The translations under genes were made by a program, and so were the position numbers. From NCBI GenBank assembly GCA_030762935.1, contig CM060890.1:70112265-70176264 (forward strand): 64,000 nucleotides of DNA, written 5' to 3'. The DNA is from Hymenopus coronatus. Taxonomy: Eukaryota; Arthropoda; Insecta; Mantodea; Hymenopodidae. Positions 44,897-55,844 of this stretch are shown one piece after another (positions within the stretch are counted from its first letter, which is position 1; every line of letters starts with the position of its first letter). Below the pieces are notes generated by a model. That model was given only the letters and a program-made list of their open reading frames with translations, was not told the DNA's origin and did not search any database.

Positions 44897-45147
44897 GTTG
44901 ACGGCGCCGTGTCAAGTGGATACTACGCTCGCCTCGGACCTAGGCGTCCGGTTTAATTCCAGAGGGCCGTATATAAGGTTGTGAAGCTAAAGGTAGCGTC
45001 TAGGCGGATTCTCTCCGAGTTCTCCGGCTATAATTGCAAAAACAGCTCCTATACGTTACTGACCTCCACGTTGACTACCTCCCGCGATCGGTTCCTATCC
45101 TCCTGAGGTCTGGGGTACAATAGGTCAATATTGGCTGACGTGCGGAA
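44897..45147 (+). mobile_element. SINE-1 related copy with (ACT)n tail
   Basis: The head is GGCGCCGTGTCAAGTGGATA, then CGCTCGCCTCGGACC and a mutated B box (CCGGTTTAATTCC). The conserved centre GTCTAGGCGGATTCTCTCC, then GAGTTCTCCGG, follows. The 3' part (GACCTCCACGTTGACTACC, CTGAGGTCTGGGGTAC) is unlike the 1937 copy, so this looks like a subfamily with a different tail. It ends directly in ACT triplets. Confidence 0.75.
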
Positions 45148-45214
45148 TTACTACTACTACTACTACTGCTACTGCTACTGCTACTGCCACTACTGTCACT
45201 ACTACTACTACTAC
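45148..45214. repeat. (ACT)n-type microsatellite at a SINE 3' end
   Basis: ACT units interrupted by GCT and CACT variants, about 66 bp, starting where the SINE ends. Confidence 0.9.
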
Positions 45215-45602
45215 TCTCAATGATTTGGATTATTATCTTTGGGGAACATTAAAGGATTCATTTATGCAGCAGATATCCCCTATATAAGTTAAGCCACATT
45301 TGAAATATTTAATTTGGACTGATACTTGAACTATGTATCTTTCTTTGACCTTGCGCTCTGTTTCTCTAAAATTTTCTAAGCTTTATGATGAAACATTTCG
45401 AACAAGCATTAAACGTTTAATTACGTTCTTGTACCAACCATATATGGATGTTAACTACTCCAACTACTAATGATACCTGAAGTTTTTAACTTGCCAAGTC
45501 TAGATAACTGCACTATTAAGCCTAATAAATCGACAATTTGTTTGTCTAGTGCTTTTTATCCTGGCCCTATGCAGGCTAATGCTGGAACATACAATTTATA
45601 AC
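45215..45602. other. Non-coding stretch
   Basis: Nothing recognised. Confidence 0.5.
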
Positions 45603-46585
45603 AAAAATGTGATGTGTTCCAGTCACATGACTACAAACAAACTTCTTACAAAAGATTCTTTTTCTTTCTACTTAATGTTAATCAAGATAGTCATTAGCAG
45701 GATGGTTTTACTACCTATTTCATTATAAGTAGAGGGGAAATAAGAGGATACACAATACTAAAGCTGCGGTAAAATATCTTAATAGCTATCGGAATGCGAT
45801 TATCATCTTCGTTTCTTTGTATGACCGGAGTAAAACAAAAGAAACACGGACGACTTTCTGTTTGAGAAAAGTATTAATATTTTAAAATGGAAACCAGTAA
45901 CAAGAAATATATCGAAAATGCTTTTCTCCACAAAAAGAAACGTAAATGACATACAATATGTGTGTTTTGACTATCTCTAACTAATCATTAGTTATGCAAA
46001 AGTCATTTTGAACGAAGAGGACTTCAGAATCCATTCACAAGAAATTCAAGACATATATTATTTTTGTGTTTTGTTTTTGTAGCTTAACTTCCTGAATTAA
46101 ATCGATGAAATGATGCTTAATTGAGCTCGGCATCCATAGAGCTTACAGTTCCTCTACATTTGTCTTCTTAGGAAAAGGAAAAACTCCGAAAAGAATCTTA
46201 TCAGTTAACTAATCCAAAGGGAGTTTCGAAGTCACGACCTCTTGAATGCGAATGGTCGTTCGAACCATTTTTGATAAAATGAAAATTTTCGAAAATTTTT
46301 GCATTTAAAGGTTAATTTGGGGTGGGGGAATTTCTTGAAAATGTTAGTGCTACATTCCTGCGAAATACCAAACTGAACTACTAAGTACAGTATTTTAACG
46401 GAATTTCCACCGACAACACACAAACACATATACAGGGAGACACACACACAACTTTTTTTCTAAAAATGCTTTTCTTGGATTCAGGGGTCTCAAAACATAT
46501 ATTTTTTTGAGACCTCGATATCAAATTTTTGGGTGAAATACAATATCTCCTCTACTTATTGTATTACTTGGTAAAGAAGGTAAAA
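45603..46585 (-). mobile_element. Repeat A copy 12, antisense, with nested SINE
   Basis: Plus strand from GTGATGTGTTCCAGTCACATG through CACAAGAAATTCAAGACATA. The SINE interruption lies at 46080-46246. The copy resumes at CGAACCATTTTTGATAAAATG and ends at TTGGTAAAGAAGGTAAAA. The next bases are ATCTGAT, the start motif of another copy, so a lost head-to-tail neighbour is possible. Confidence 0.85.
46080..46246 (-). mobile_element. SINE-2 fragment nested in Repeat A
   Basis: The reverse complement matches the SINE-2 body: TTCGAAACTCCC (B-box side), AACTGATAAGATTC, CCTAAGAAGACAAATG, GAGCTCAATTAAGCATCATTTC. The A-box half is missing. Confidence 0.75.
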
Positions 46586-46769
46586 TCTGATACCACAAGC
46601 CAGTTTCGCAGTAAGGCTTTGGTTCAGAATCTAAATCCATTTTGTACCATAACATAAAATGGATATGGAGTCTTAATTTATGGATGCTCTTTAACTACTG
46701 TGGTTCTAGTGTTCCATTCTATATTAGGCGTGAAATACTACTTAATTATGTCCAGAGCCCTCTTATCAG

Positions 46770-47130
46770 GCTTAAGGTTCTTTTACGTGCCGTAATTCTA
46801 CGACATGGGACTAACTGTTTTGCTGTCCTTCCGAGGGAAGCCATGCTAAGGATTTTTACGTCCGAAAAATCCAAAGAGAATAATAAAAATCATCATAAAG
46901 CCATTCTTGGTATTAAATTCAATAACGCTTTATTGATTAATAATCTCCGCCTACACAAACGTTCATAATTAAGAAATATTAGCTAAACAAAATATTTTTA
47001 CAGGACAGATTTTAAAAACTTTATATTTCCTTTATTATATCAATTAAACCCCATAATTATCTCTGCCGGGTTTGAACCAGCAATCTTGGGTACATGGTAT
47101 CATTACACCATGAAGGCGGATTTTGCACCA
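46770..47130 (-). mobile_element. SINE-4: tRNA-like head and conserved body, antisense
   Basis: The minus-strand head lies at 47125-47060 (CTTCATGGTGTAATGATACC, then GCTGGTTCAAACCCGGCAGAG), with good A and B boxes. About 200 bases further on is a body with GGACGTAAAAATCCTTAGC, then ATGGCTTCCCTCGGAAGG and GTCGTAGAATTACGGCACG, then TAAAAGAACC. Body strings of this kind recur in arthropod SINEs (from memory, not checked). The wide gap between head and body suggests two adjacent pieces or a long internal region. Confidence 0.6.
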
Positions 47131-47799
47131 TGACGAGATATACAAAGCCGACTGAACATCTCGCGTCTAATTCGTATGTCTTTGCAAGCCTCCATGGCTT
47201 TTGTTAAAAATAAAAAAAGAAAAAAAAAGAAGAAGAAACAAAATGAAATCTGTGAGTATAAAATTATACTAAAAGTGTTATTTATGGAACCAATGTTTTG
47301 TTTGTTTTTAAAAGCTAAATTTTGCGAGAATTTTTTTTGGGGAGGGGTGGAGGGATTTTCTTTACCTCTCATCAATCAAACCAATTTACCCCTCATCAAC
47401 CAAACGAATTTTCATTACTACAGGACTTTCAGTGATACAAATAGATTTATTTTCTTTTAGTTATATAAAAGTCTCATGCTAAGACAAAGAATGAGAGAGG
47501 CTAATTTACACTGCAGGAACTGCCCTATGATAAAACAATGTTTATTACTAGTTTTATTCCAGACATGCTATGCTTCAAGTTAATATTATTAAAGAGTATT
47601 TCATTTGTATTTACCACCATATTGATTATTTTTAACCTTGTAAATATTCTTCAGTATATTTCCTAAAACATCAGTGAAAACTAAACATATATGCTGTGTT
47701 ACAATTACATGCTTTTCTTACTGTTCTACAAATAAGCTTCTTTGTACATCGTTCTAATTGCGATAACTATTACCAGAATATTTATATTACTCTGTTCTT
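47131..47799. other. Non-coding stretch
   Basis: A-rich tract at 47205-47245 (AAAAAAGAAAAAAAAAGAAG), possibly a retroposon tail. Nothing else recognised. Confidence 0.45.
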
Positions 47800-48444
47800 T
47801 AAAAGCAAAAAGAAATTAAAGGAATTTACCATGCTATAGCTATAGTAAAATGTTTTAAAAGCCCTCGCTATACGATTGTCAATAAAATTCGCTGCTTTGC
47901 TTGGTCAGAAGTGAAACGAAAGTAACTCGTGCGACTTCCCGTCTGAGAAAAGTATTTTAAAAGTAAAACCAATAATAATGAATGCTTCGGAAACTGTAAG
48001 TTATACAACAAAAAACTAAAAGACACAAATTGCGCATTTTGTCTATCTATTTTACCAGTTATGCAACATTTATCCACAATGAAGACGACTTCAGAGGTAT
48101 TCCCAGAAAATTCAAGATATACATTTTATTTGTCAAATTGTCACAGCTATTTTTCAGAAAATCAAAATATTTGAAATATGGATTTTGTTTAAAAGTTTAG
48201 TTTCGCATCCTTAAGAGAGAGTGAAATGATATATGAAGTTTGGTACAGATAGACAGAGTGAGAAAGAGAGAGAGAGAGAGAGAGACATAGACAGACAGAC
48301 AGACAGACACAAGCACTTTGACGTTTTTCTGAATTTTTTTTTTTATTTAGGAGGTTTCAAAACATATGTTTACTGTGAATTTTTTAATGGACTTCCATAC
48401 CTTCTCTATGTAATTGTATGTTGCACATATGCTAGAGAAAGTGA
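47800..48444 (-). mobile_element. Repeat A copy 13, antisense, 5' part missing
   Basis: The copy begins partway (ATTTACCATGCTATAGCTATAG). It includes CCCAGAAAATTCAAGATATA, a GA/GACA microsatellite (48260-48310) where other copies have CA, and ends GCTAGAGAAAGTGA. Confidence 0.8.
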
Positions 48445-49449
48445 TAATTGCAATCACCGGCACCAAGTACGGATACGATACGAGTACTAATTTCAAGAAT
48501 CTGTATCAAAAATAACACTTTCAGAACATAGTTTCCTTCTTCTGTTATTGCCAAGATGATGTGTTATTTTAGATACTCCCTACACATACTCAATCTAAAA
48601 TTATCCCTCTAACACCCAGAGTTGCAGGTTATCAAGAGACGGAAGGGTAATTTTCAAAATGGAAAGCTTTTCCAGCTTGCATATAAAGGCAAAAAACGGA
48701 TGTAGGGAACTTCCGCATGCACGCATTTCCAGAGCATGTTCCCCTTCCCTCTAACTCTAATGACTTATTCGTGTCTGTAAAATTGCAACATAGCCAGCAG
48801 CAGCTTGGATCTCATTTCAACGCGCCTGAATTGGAGGAATATAGCAGTGCGAAACTCTCAGACGGTTCACGGCTCTCAATTAGCTTTTCGAACCGAGTAC
48901 ATTTTCATGAGAAGCAACATATATACAGATATACTACTATTTTCAACATATTTCCCACCACATATAACTCGATGTATGCCACCAGAAATAACTTATATAT
49001 TTCATAAAACTTTTTTTGGTTGCATTTATATAAGCTTATTGCAGAATTTATGTTATATGTCGCAAAGTTGCATGTGGTATTCCAAACTTCTAGTAGGTTG
49101 GAATCTGCTTTCTTCACACTTCATTTTCGCTTCATCTTTGTATGGACTAAAATGCTAAAGTCTTTTAAATATGCACTAAACACATTGCAAATACGAGCTT
49201 AAGTATGCACTAGCAAACTAAAATATTCCATAAAGTTATTCATTAAAATGCAGTTGCACATCATTTGAGATTTTTTGTAAAGTTATTTACCTTTATTTTG
49301 AAATATTCAATGAAATACTCAACTTTAATAAAGTGAATTTAATGCTGTGTCTCAATGCAAATATTTCCCAGTATTTTACAATTATAAAATTGTCCTGTTT
49401 GATATGGATATTAAAAGTAAACAATGTCTTATGAAATAAGATTAAAACT
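48445..49449. other. Non-coding stretch
   Basis: Overlapping ORFs of 96 and 117 codons at 48717-49158 have no motif. 48690-48860 is slightly less AT-rich. Nothing is assigned. Confidence 0.45.
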
Positions 49450-50065
49450 TTGTCTATTCCCCAACCAAGTAGTCCGCCACTGACGTCATGCATTTATGGG
49501 ATAAACAAAACCTCCTCAAAATCTTTACAGTAACGTATGCGATTATATTAGCTGCGACCTGTTGGGTAAAGTTGCTCTTCGGCCATCGTGCTAAAACTCC
49601 TTCAGTCTAGCTGGAAAATCGCCGAAGGACAGATCGTTTTAAAGAGTACAGCAAAGTGTCACTGCGGAGCTTCCAAGGAAGGCTTGAGTAAAAGTTTAGC
49701 ACTTGAATATGTTTTGATGAGTCTAAATTATTATTTTGAAAAATCTATTTTGCTAGTCGGTAAAATCAGACGTCTTTTAATCGCAAGATTTAGTATTTAA
49801 ATTAATATATCAAAGCCTGTAACTTAGAAATGTAACGAAAACTTATTCTAAGCAAAATGCATATATAGTAAAAAATAGTTATACCCTTAGTTTTAAGGCT
49901 TCTCTTATATGAATACATTTTGAGTACCTATCAGTGTTCTTTTGCAGTTTTCTTGACTCTTTCTGCTTAGGCCTTTAAGGAACCTTTTTTTTTTCCTAAC
50001 CATTCTCTCTGGCGTTTTGTACCTTAGTTATTTACCTAGGAAATCAGTAGTAATAGCTTCCTAGC
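49450..50065 (+). repeat. Duplicated ~0.65 kb sequence, copy 1 (repeat C)
   Basis: Matches 52976-53645 in order: ACTGACGTCATGCATTTATG, GACAGATCGTTTTAAAGAG, TGTCACTGC, ATGTTTTGATGAGTCTAAATT, GCCTGTAACTTAG, AAACTTATTCTAAGCAAAATG, TTTTGCAGTTTTCTTGACTC and TTACCTAGGAAATC. The copies are well diverged. No ORF is shared. It could be two insertions of one element or an old local duplication. Confidence 0.85.
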
Positions 50066-50668
50066 TAAATATATCTTAGTTAAATAAATGGTAATAAAGA
50101 TTCAGAGTTGGATAGAAAATGTCTACTCTGAGACTACTTTGCAAATGTGTTTTCCTCATAGGTGAATACAAATAAAGAAAAACACATGTGGACATTTTCA
50201 GGAATACAGCGATATTTTGTTGCTGTGGCTGACACTATATTTCTGATTTTATGATGGAATTCTGTACACAATAACTGTGATTGCAAGTAATCATATTAAT
50301 ACGAGAATTCTTCCTAAACTTTCTGGTTCTGTAATTGTACATGAGCAATATTTCAGGACCGTAAAACCATTTCTGACTTAAGTGTGTTGAGTTGCAAATT
50401 TGTACAAAAAGAAGTATGAAAATATGAAAGTACAAAAATATGCACCAATATGCAAAATAATATAAAATATGTATTTTCGACAAAAACTTCAACATTTCCA
50501 TATATGGGTAAAATTAAGCTTATTTAATGCACATATCTTTAAAAGTCACTTCAAATTTTAAATAATTATAAATATTATAATATTTGAGATAGGAAAAAGG
50601 TAAAAGAAAGCACACTAGGCAAATAATAGGTTTGATAAAACATAAGGAAGATTTCCTTCGTTCTCTTG
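50066..50668. other. AT-rich non-coding stretch
   Basis: Possibly contains the unrecognised 3' end of the mariner element that follows. No gene seen. Confidence 0.45.
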
Positions 50669-50880
50669 TTAAACGTACATCATTCTTTTCGCGACTCCAT
50701 GCACAGCATTTTGCAGATGATGTCTTGGTAAATTAGCAATTTCTTGTGAGATAGAATTTTTCAGTTGCTATTGGTCTTTTGGATGTCTCAGAAAACTTCG
50801 TCCTTTAAAGTAGCCCCACGACCAAAGGTACGTCGGATTGATATCTGGAGATCGCCGTGGCCACGTTTTTGGAAACGATT
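50669..50880 (-). pseudogene. Mariner/Tc1-superfamily transposase, C-terminal fossil
   Basis: The minus strand from 50863 encodes 64 codons ending in a stop at 50669-50671. It includes WPRRSPDINPTYLWSWGYFK, which matches the ...WP.RSPDL.P.DFFLWGY.K motif of mariner-like transposases and holds the last catalytic Asp region. A LKNSISQEIANLP...LQNAVHGVAKRM segment follows, typical of the C-terminus. One in-frame stop lies 32 codons in (TAG). The sequence upstream of 50863 appears to be out of frame. Only the last fifth of the protein remains; no terminal inverted repeat is recognised. Inactive. Confidence 0.85.
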
Positions 50881-51934
50881 ACCAAACATCTAGGTAATTA
50901 ATTATTTTTCAGAAGTGTAGATCTTGTTTTTAAGTATTCTATCATTTCGTGCCAAACCATGATTTTAGATTACAAATTTTACAGCAGTATGAAGAAAAAT
51001 AATGTTTTATTGAACAAAACTGTGTTAATAGTAACGTTGAATTGAAAAAGAACAAAAAATAACCCTATTACTTGCTCAGTATGACTTCTTTTGTTTTTAT
51101 CCTATCTCCAATATTATAATATTCATTTTAATTTGAAATGACTTTGTGAGGCCTATTCTTTTTTCGAATTGCAAATTATATGCAAGAAATATTTGAATAT
51201 GTCCCTTCAACTAAAGCATGCATTTATATGAAAATCCTAGGTCTCAGGAGATACAGATACCCAGCTTTCGTCCAACTTCACTTTGGTCTTCCTGGATCGG
51301 GCTTACCTAGAGGTTTTGAACCTCTTGCTAATTTAACCAATCTACTATTATGTGACCAGGAGATGTGTTATCTCAGTCTTTTCTTCTTGATCATATACTG
51401 TATGCGTCATTCTATACCCTTTCCTTAATAAGTTGGTATCTTATTCATTCCAATCTTATTTTGCTGTCATTGCTTTTAATGTATTGATATCTAGAGTTCT
51501 ATGTGTACTTTTTAGTAAAGTTATCAACTTTACGGTAATCAACTGTTTGCCCTTTGAGTAAAGTAGAGAGAGAGAGAGGGAAAGAGAGAGAGAATTTGCT
51601 CAAAGCTCCTGCAAATCATTTACTTTGGCCAACTGAGCAGAAAGCAGAAACAGATAATACCTTCAGTGCTGTGACTGGATTTACATTTTACATTTTAAAT
51701 ACGTAATCCATTTTCCATAGGTTAATACAATTATTGTGGGTTCATGATTGTAGAACAGTTGCCATATAATGTCTCTTGCAATAGGTTTTGTACTTTGGAT
51801 CTAAACATATTTATTTTCATAGGTTTGGTGGTAATTGGTAGCACCGGCCTGCGAAAATTTTGTTTTTCTCCGGCAAAAGGTTAAAGAGTTGATTTACCCT
51901 AATTTAGGCGTGCTGATTTCAAATTGTAAACCAT
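50881..51934. other. Non-coding stretch with a (GA)n tract
   Basis: A GA microsatellite lies at 51566-51593. Otherwise nothing is recognised. Confidence 0.5.
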
Positions 51935-52006
51935 TTTTACTTTCTCTATACGTACTATGCACATAGTGTATAGAGAAGGCATTGCACTCCACCCAAAAAT
52001 TCGATT
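51935..52006 (+). mobile_element. Repeat A left-end fragment (copy 14)
   Basis: Only about 70 bases, but they are a very well-preserved left end: TTTTTACTTTCTCTATACG, the complete palindrome, GCACTCCACCCAAAAATTCG, and then an abrupt stop. It is the best example of the intact palindrome. Confidence 0.92.
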
Positions 52007-52029
52007 CAGTGTAAAAGTATCATTACCAT

Positions 52030-52320
52030 CCTCCGCACTTGGAGATTACGCAGACACTCTCTGTTAACTGTATTGGTGGCTTTGGGACCAGAATATCGGG
52101 TCCATGTGATACGGGTGCTATGGCACATGGAAGGCAGGGATATAGAATGTGCTTTTTGTTTTGCGTATTCTACCCGGACTCTTTACATACACAAAAATAA
52201 CATTTGTCAAAATGATGTCTTTGTTCCCGCCAAACGATTGGGATTCTGAATGCCATTGATGGCAACAACCCTTTGTATCATTGCCGCAGGTTTTCCACAC
52301 CCGTTTTACACTCTACATGG
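52030..52320 (-). pseudogene. Possible piggyBac-like transposase C-terminal fossil
   Basis: The minus strand encodes GRIRKTKSTFYIPAFHVP with VCKESG just upstream in another frame, and PYHM just after a stop. This resembles the cysteine-rich C-terminal domain of piggyBac-type transposases, with a C..C..G.R..T...Y.C..C.V.LC..CF..YH pattern. Most cysteines are lost in the best frame, so the match rests on spacing and the GRIRKTK core. It could be coincidence. Confidence 0.35.
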
Positions 52321-52975
52321 GGTGCGAAATTCTTGTCATTGATCTCCTAACTTCATGTTAAAATTGCCAAGTATAGGATTTGTATAAATGGCGTAATATT
52401 TCGCTTCTAGCCTGTAATTGTATACTAACCACAATTACATAACAGAAAGAGTTGGGATTGTTCACACATTTTTGCCTGAGTACATCACTGCTACTTACCA
52501 TTTTAACACAAACTAACTCACTTATTCACTCAATCGACTGAACTGCAGGTTGTAACTTATAAACAAAGGCATGACACTAGTTCTCACACTCTCCTCTCAG
52601 ATTACGGAGAAACGCGTTTTGACCTTGTCTGACACTGAGCATGCGTGAACTACAACTGTTCTATATGTTGTTCTGTGTTCCTGTATGATCACCTACTTCG
52701 CTCTGAAATAGAGCACATGCAATATTTTCTCTCAGACATATCCATATCTGCATTCCATGCAACCAATCTAAGCCTAATTTGCAACGAAGCTTCATTAGCA
52801 TAAACATTAGACGGTCCTGTGACAAATCTTTACGTGATACGAAACAATTCGTATTATTTTTTACATAAGTACAATAAATGTAACGTATATCTTATCAATT
52901 ACTTTTGCAGGACAATCTTCACAGGCCAGATAATCTTAAGATAAATAAATGCAAAAAATGAAAACAACTGTAGGA
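52321..52975. other. Non-coding stretch
   Basis: Nothing recognised. Confidence 0.5.
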
Positions 52976-53645
52976 TTTTGTCTACTCCTTTTCACACTGC
53001 AAGCCATATACGGTCATATCCTCTGACGTCACGTACAGATGGTTCACAGATAAAACTTCCCGCTATTTTCAGAGGACATAAATGAGATTCACCTACATCT
53101 CATGGGAAAAGTTAGAATCATTCATTCCTCCGCTCTTCGGTGGGCCTTCATGGGAGAGATGATTCAGTCTACCTGAAGATTCGTCGAGGTACAGATCGTC
53201 TTTAAGAGCACAACTAAATGTCACTGCCAAAGGTAGGCAAAAATGGATTTTCTTTCGCTTTGGATAAAATTCGTGATTTAAATATGTTTTGGTAAATCTA
53301 AATTATTACTATGGCGAAAACCCACCATGGTTAGTTGGAACAATCCGGCTTTTCCTTCATCACATGATTTATGTTTCAAATTGTTAATTTAAGGCCTGTA
53401 GCTTACAAGTGTAACGAATGTAAAACTTATTCTGATCAAAATGCATTAGTAATAAAATCAGTTATAACGTCAACGTCCGATTGTTATAAGATATAAAACT
53501 AATACATTAAGAAACTCTGTTCAATGTTTCTTTGCAGTTTCCTGGAGTCTTTTTCCTTAGGCTTTTAAGGAAGCTTGGTGTTTTTAACGATTCCTTCGGA
53601 GTTAATGTACATTAGTAATTTTGCCTAGGATATCGACAGTACAAC
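52976..53645 (+). repeat. Duplicated ~0.65 kb sequence, copy 2 (repeat C)
   Basis: Direct-orientation partner of 49450-50065, with the start-to-start distance about 3.5 kb. It shares ACAGATCGTCTTTAAGAGC, AAATATGTTTTGGTAAATCT, AAGGCCTGTAGCTTACAAG, CTTTGCAGTTTCCTGGAGTC and TTGCCTAGGATATCG. Confidence 0.85.
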
Positions 53646-54311
53646 ATAATAAAAACTTGTTAATACTTGTAGTTGTATTTTAATGCAAAGTGGAAATCAA
53701 TTTATAGCAATTATAGAAGTTAGCATTTATTGAAGTGAATATGAACAGCATCTTGGCAATTTATTGGGATCTAACATAATATTGAAGAAACGTTCTCTTT
53801 GGTAACCTTCGTACTCACCTCTATTGGTTACGTAATGACGTTCAAATTGAATGTTGTAATAAACAAACATTCTGAAGATGAAGAAAAAACTCATAATCGT
53901 TCTATTTATATTCACTATTTAAAAATAAGTGTTTCTGCATATGTTGGCCAATCGAACACAACCGGTTTATGAGAGGAATGAATTCAAAGAGGGAGGCGTG
54001 AAACATGTTTTCTTCCTGAATGTTAATAATAAGATTAATAAGATGTACTAATAATGATAATAAGAATAATTATTTCTGATCTTAATTTACATTAAGGCAC
54101 TTTTTTTTAGTCTTGGACAAATGTACTGCAATAATGCTGATCATTAAAAGGTGCTTGAAACTAACTTTTCTGTACAGCAACCACTGATAACAACTGTCTT
54201 TTCGCAGTGTTCTTTGTAATGCTTGAAACAACAGTCAGTTGTGTTCAGAAAATGTTCACAACGTCTTTCAGCTAATGACGCCAGTACTTATCCATATTGA
54301 AGTGCAGAGAG
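53646..54311. other. AT-rich non-coding stretch
   Basis: Nothing recognised. Confidence 0.5.
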
Positions 54312-54668
54312 TTATACCAAGGAATGTAGTTTGAGGATATTGCCCCACTGCTGCAGCTTAACATCCGGGTGATCAAATTCAACGCTATGAGATAGTTCAC
54401 GTACCGTATATTTGTACATCCGGAAGAAATATCGATCGAGAGACTGCAATTCGCGCTTTGTGTTTACCGCCAGCTTTTCAGGGGCATGGTGTTCTTCTTC
54501 CAAGGGTCGCTGAATGTGTTCTATATCGCTATGAACATCAAACGAGTCCTGTAGTAAGAGGTACTGGAATATGGAAGGAAGGCTTATTTCAGAAATACGT
54601 GAAGCAATGGTTTTGTAATTTTTACCCGAGAAATTCCATTTTACGATTAGACTGTCCGCCTTGTACAT
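54312..54668 (-). CDS. Unrecognised ORF, 118 codons
   Basis: The ORF stays open for 118 codons and is less AT-biased in amino-acid use than chance ORFs nearby (many E, H, R, L). The C-terminal part (DVKLQQWGNILKLHSLV) loosely recalls motifs near the end of some cut-and-paste transposase fossils, but I cannot name a family. No signal peptide, membrane segment or cysteine motif is present. It may be part of a decayed element or a chance ORF. Confidence 0.25.
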   Translation of the reverse strand: MYKADSLIVKWNFSGKNYKTIASRISEISLPSIFQYLLLQDSFDVHSDIEHIQRPLEEEHHAPEKLAVNTKRELQSLDRYFFRMYKYTVRELSHSVEFDHPDVKLQQWGNILKLHSLV

Positions 54669-55714
54669 CTTTTTGTTCCACTTTCTTAGTAATGTCAGAT
54701 GGTTCTTGAAGAACTACATTTAACTTTAGCATTAGTTTAACTGATTGAGTCACTGTGCGGTTGCGTTCTGTGCTTCCGTAGCACGTAGGCAAAATAAAAT
54801 CCTTATTTGAACAATTTTTGAAACTTTAAGCCATGTAGCTATTTTGAATCAGACGTACATACAGCACAAGCACAAGCTGGATAAGTATAAGGAAATGCAT
54901 TTGTATTATAGCAATAGTAAATACATGCATTCAGACTGCTCAATAACATGTAATCAGAAAACTTGGGAACAAAGTTGCCCAACAACATATTAGCGGTTGA
55001 GTACTTAGTTTAGAAATTATTAGAAGTTTGAATTATTTGCACCTGAAACAGCTTGATTACTTTAAATACCAGTCTAGGCTATCCAAGTATGTATATATTT
55101 ATACAGTGCCTTTCAGCGGTATACGGGAAAATACGTCTGTGTACAAAGCTTTGTTTAGTAGTTCTAGAAACTGTTAGTAAGCTTTTTTTGTTTGAAGTAA
55201 GCTTTTTATTGCTCTGAGAACAAACTTTTCACTTGTTTCTTTTTACAGCGTGAATAATGGTGGAAGTACTTTCCATTTGACAAAATGGATGTATTGTGCG
55301 ACTAAGTTTTGGTTATAGTTTGGTTTGAAACACTACACATATATTGTTTCCAGAATCCGCCCAAGGTTAATCTTCAAGACGAATACACTTTGATCTGCAG
55401 TATATTCAACTTTTGAACTGTAAGAAATAAATGATACTTCCTCCGCATGTATGCAGATAACGCAAAAATTGTAGCCTATAAAAACTGTGATTTGTCTTGA
55501 TAAGATTCTGAACAGCTTCTTTGCTATACTTATGTGCAGAATCATTTAAGTATAAATCGTCCGTTGTGATATTCATTATCTGAATACTGATGATTGTATT
55601 GCATCTATAGAAATTTTCAAGTAGGAAAATATATGAGTACAATATATAAGCGTTTAATTGAGAGCTATTACAGTGTGCATCTGTAAAAGAAAATTAAAGC
55701 TTATACCACTCAGG
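54669..55714. other. Non-coding stretch
   Basis: Nothing recognised. Confidence 0.5.
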
Positions 55715-55717
55715 ACT

Positions 55718-55844
55718 ATATTAGGCTGGCCAACTCTGTGCGACCTTTACGGGTTCAATTCACAGATAGGTGTGGAACAAGATTAGCTCTTATCATCCCC
55801 AGAGTCTGAAAGTGTGAACGAGAGTGTGTTTATGTTCTAATGTA
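55718..55844 (+). mobile_element. SINE-3 copy, degraded
   Basis: GGCCAACTCTGTGCGACC (head), a B-box-like ACGGGTTCAATTCAC, and CTCTTATCATCCCCAGAGTC, then TGAAAGTGTGAACGAGAGTG. These correspond to the head and body of the copy at 60508. It abuts Repeat A copy 15. Confidence 0.6.

Noticed and set aside
49450..53645. LTR retrotransposon with 0.65-kb LTRs
   Set aside because: No gag, protease, integrase or RT between the copies, no primer-binding site seen, and the intervening DNA holds unrelated DNA-transposon fossils.
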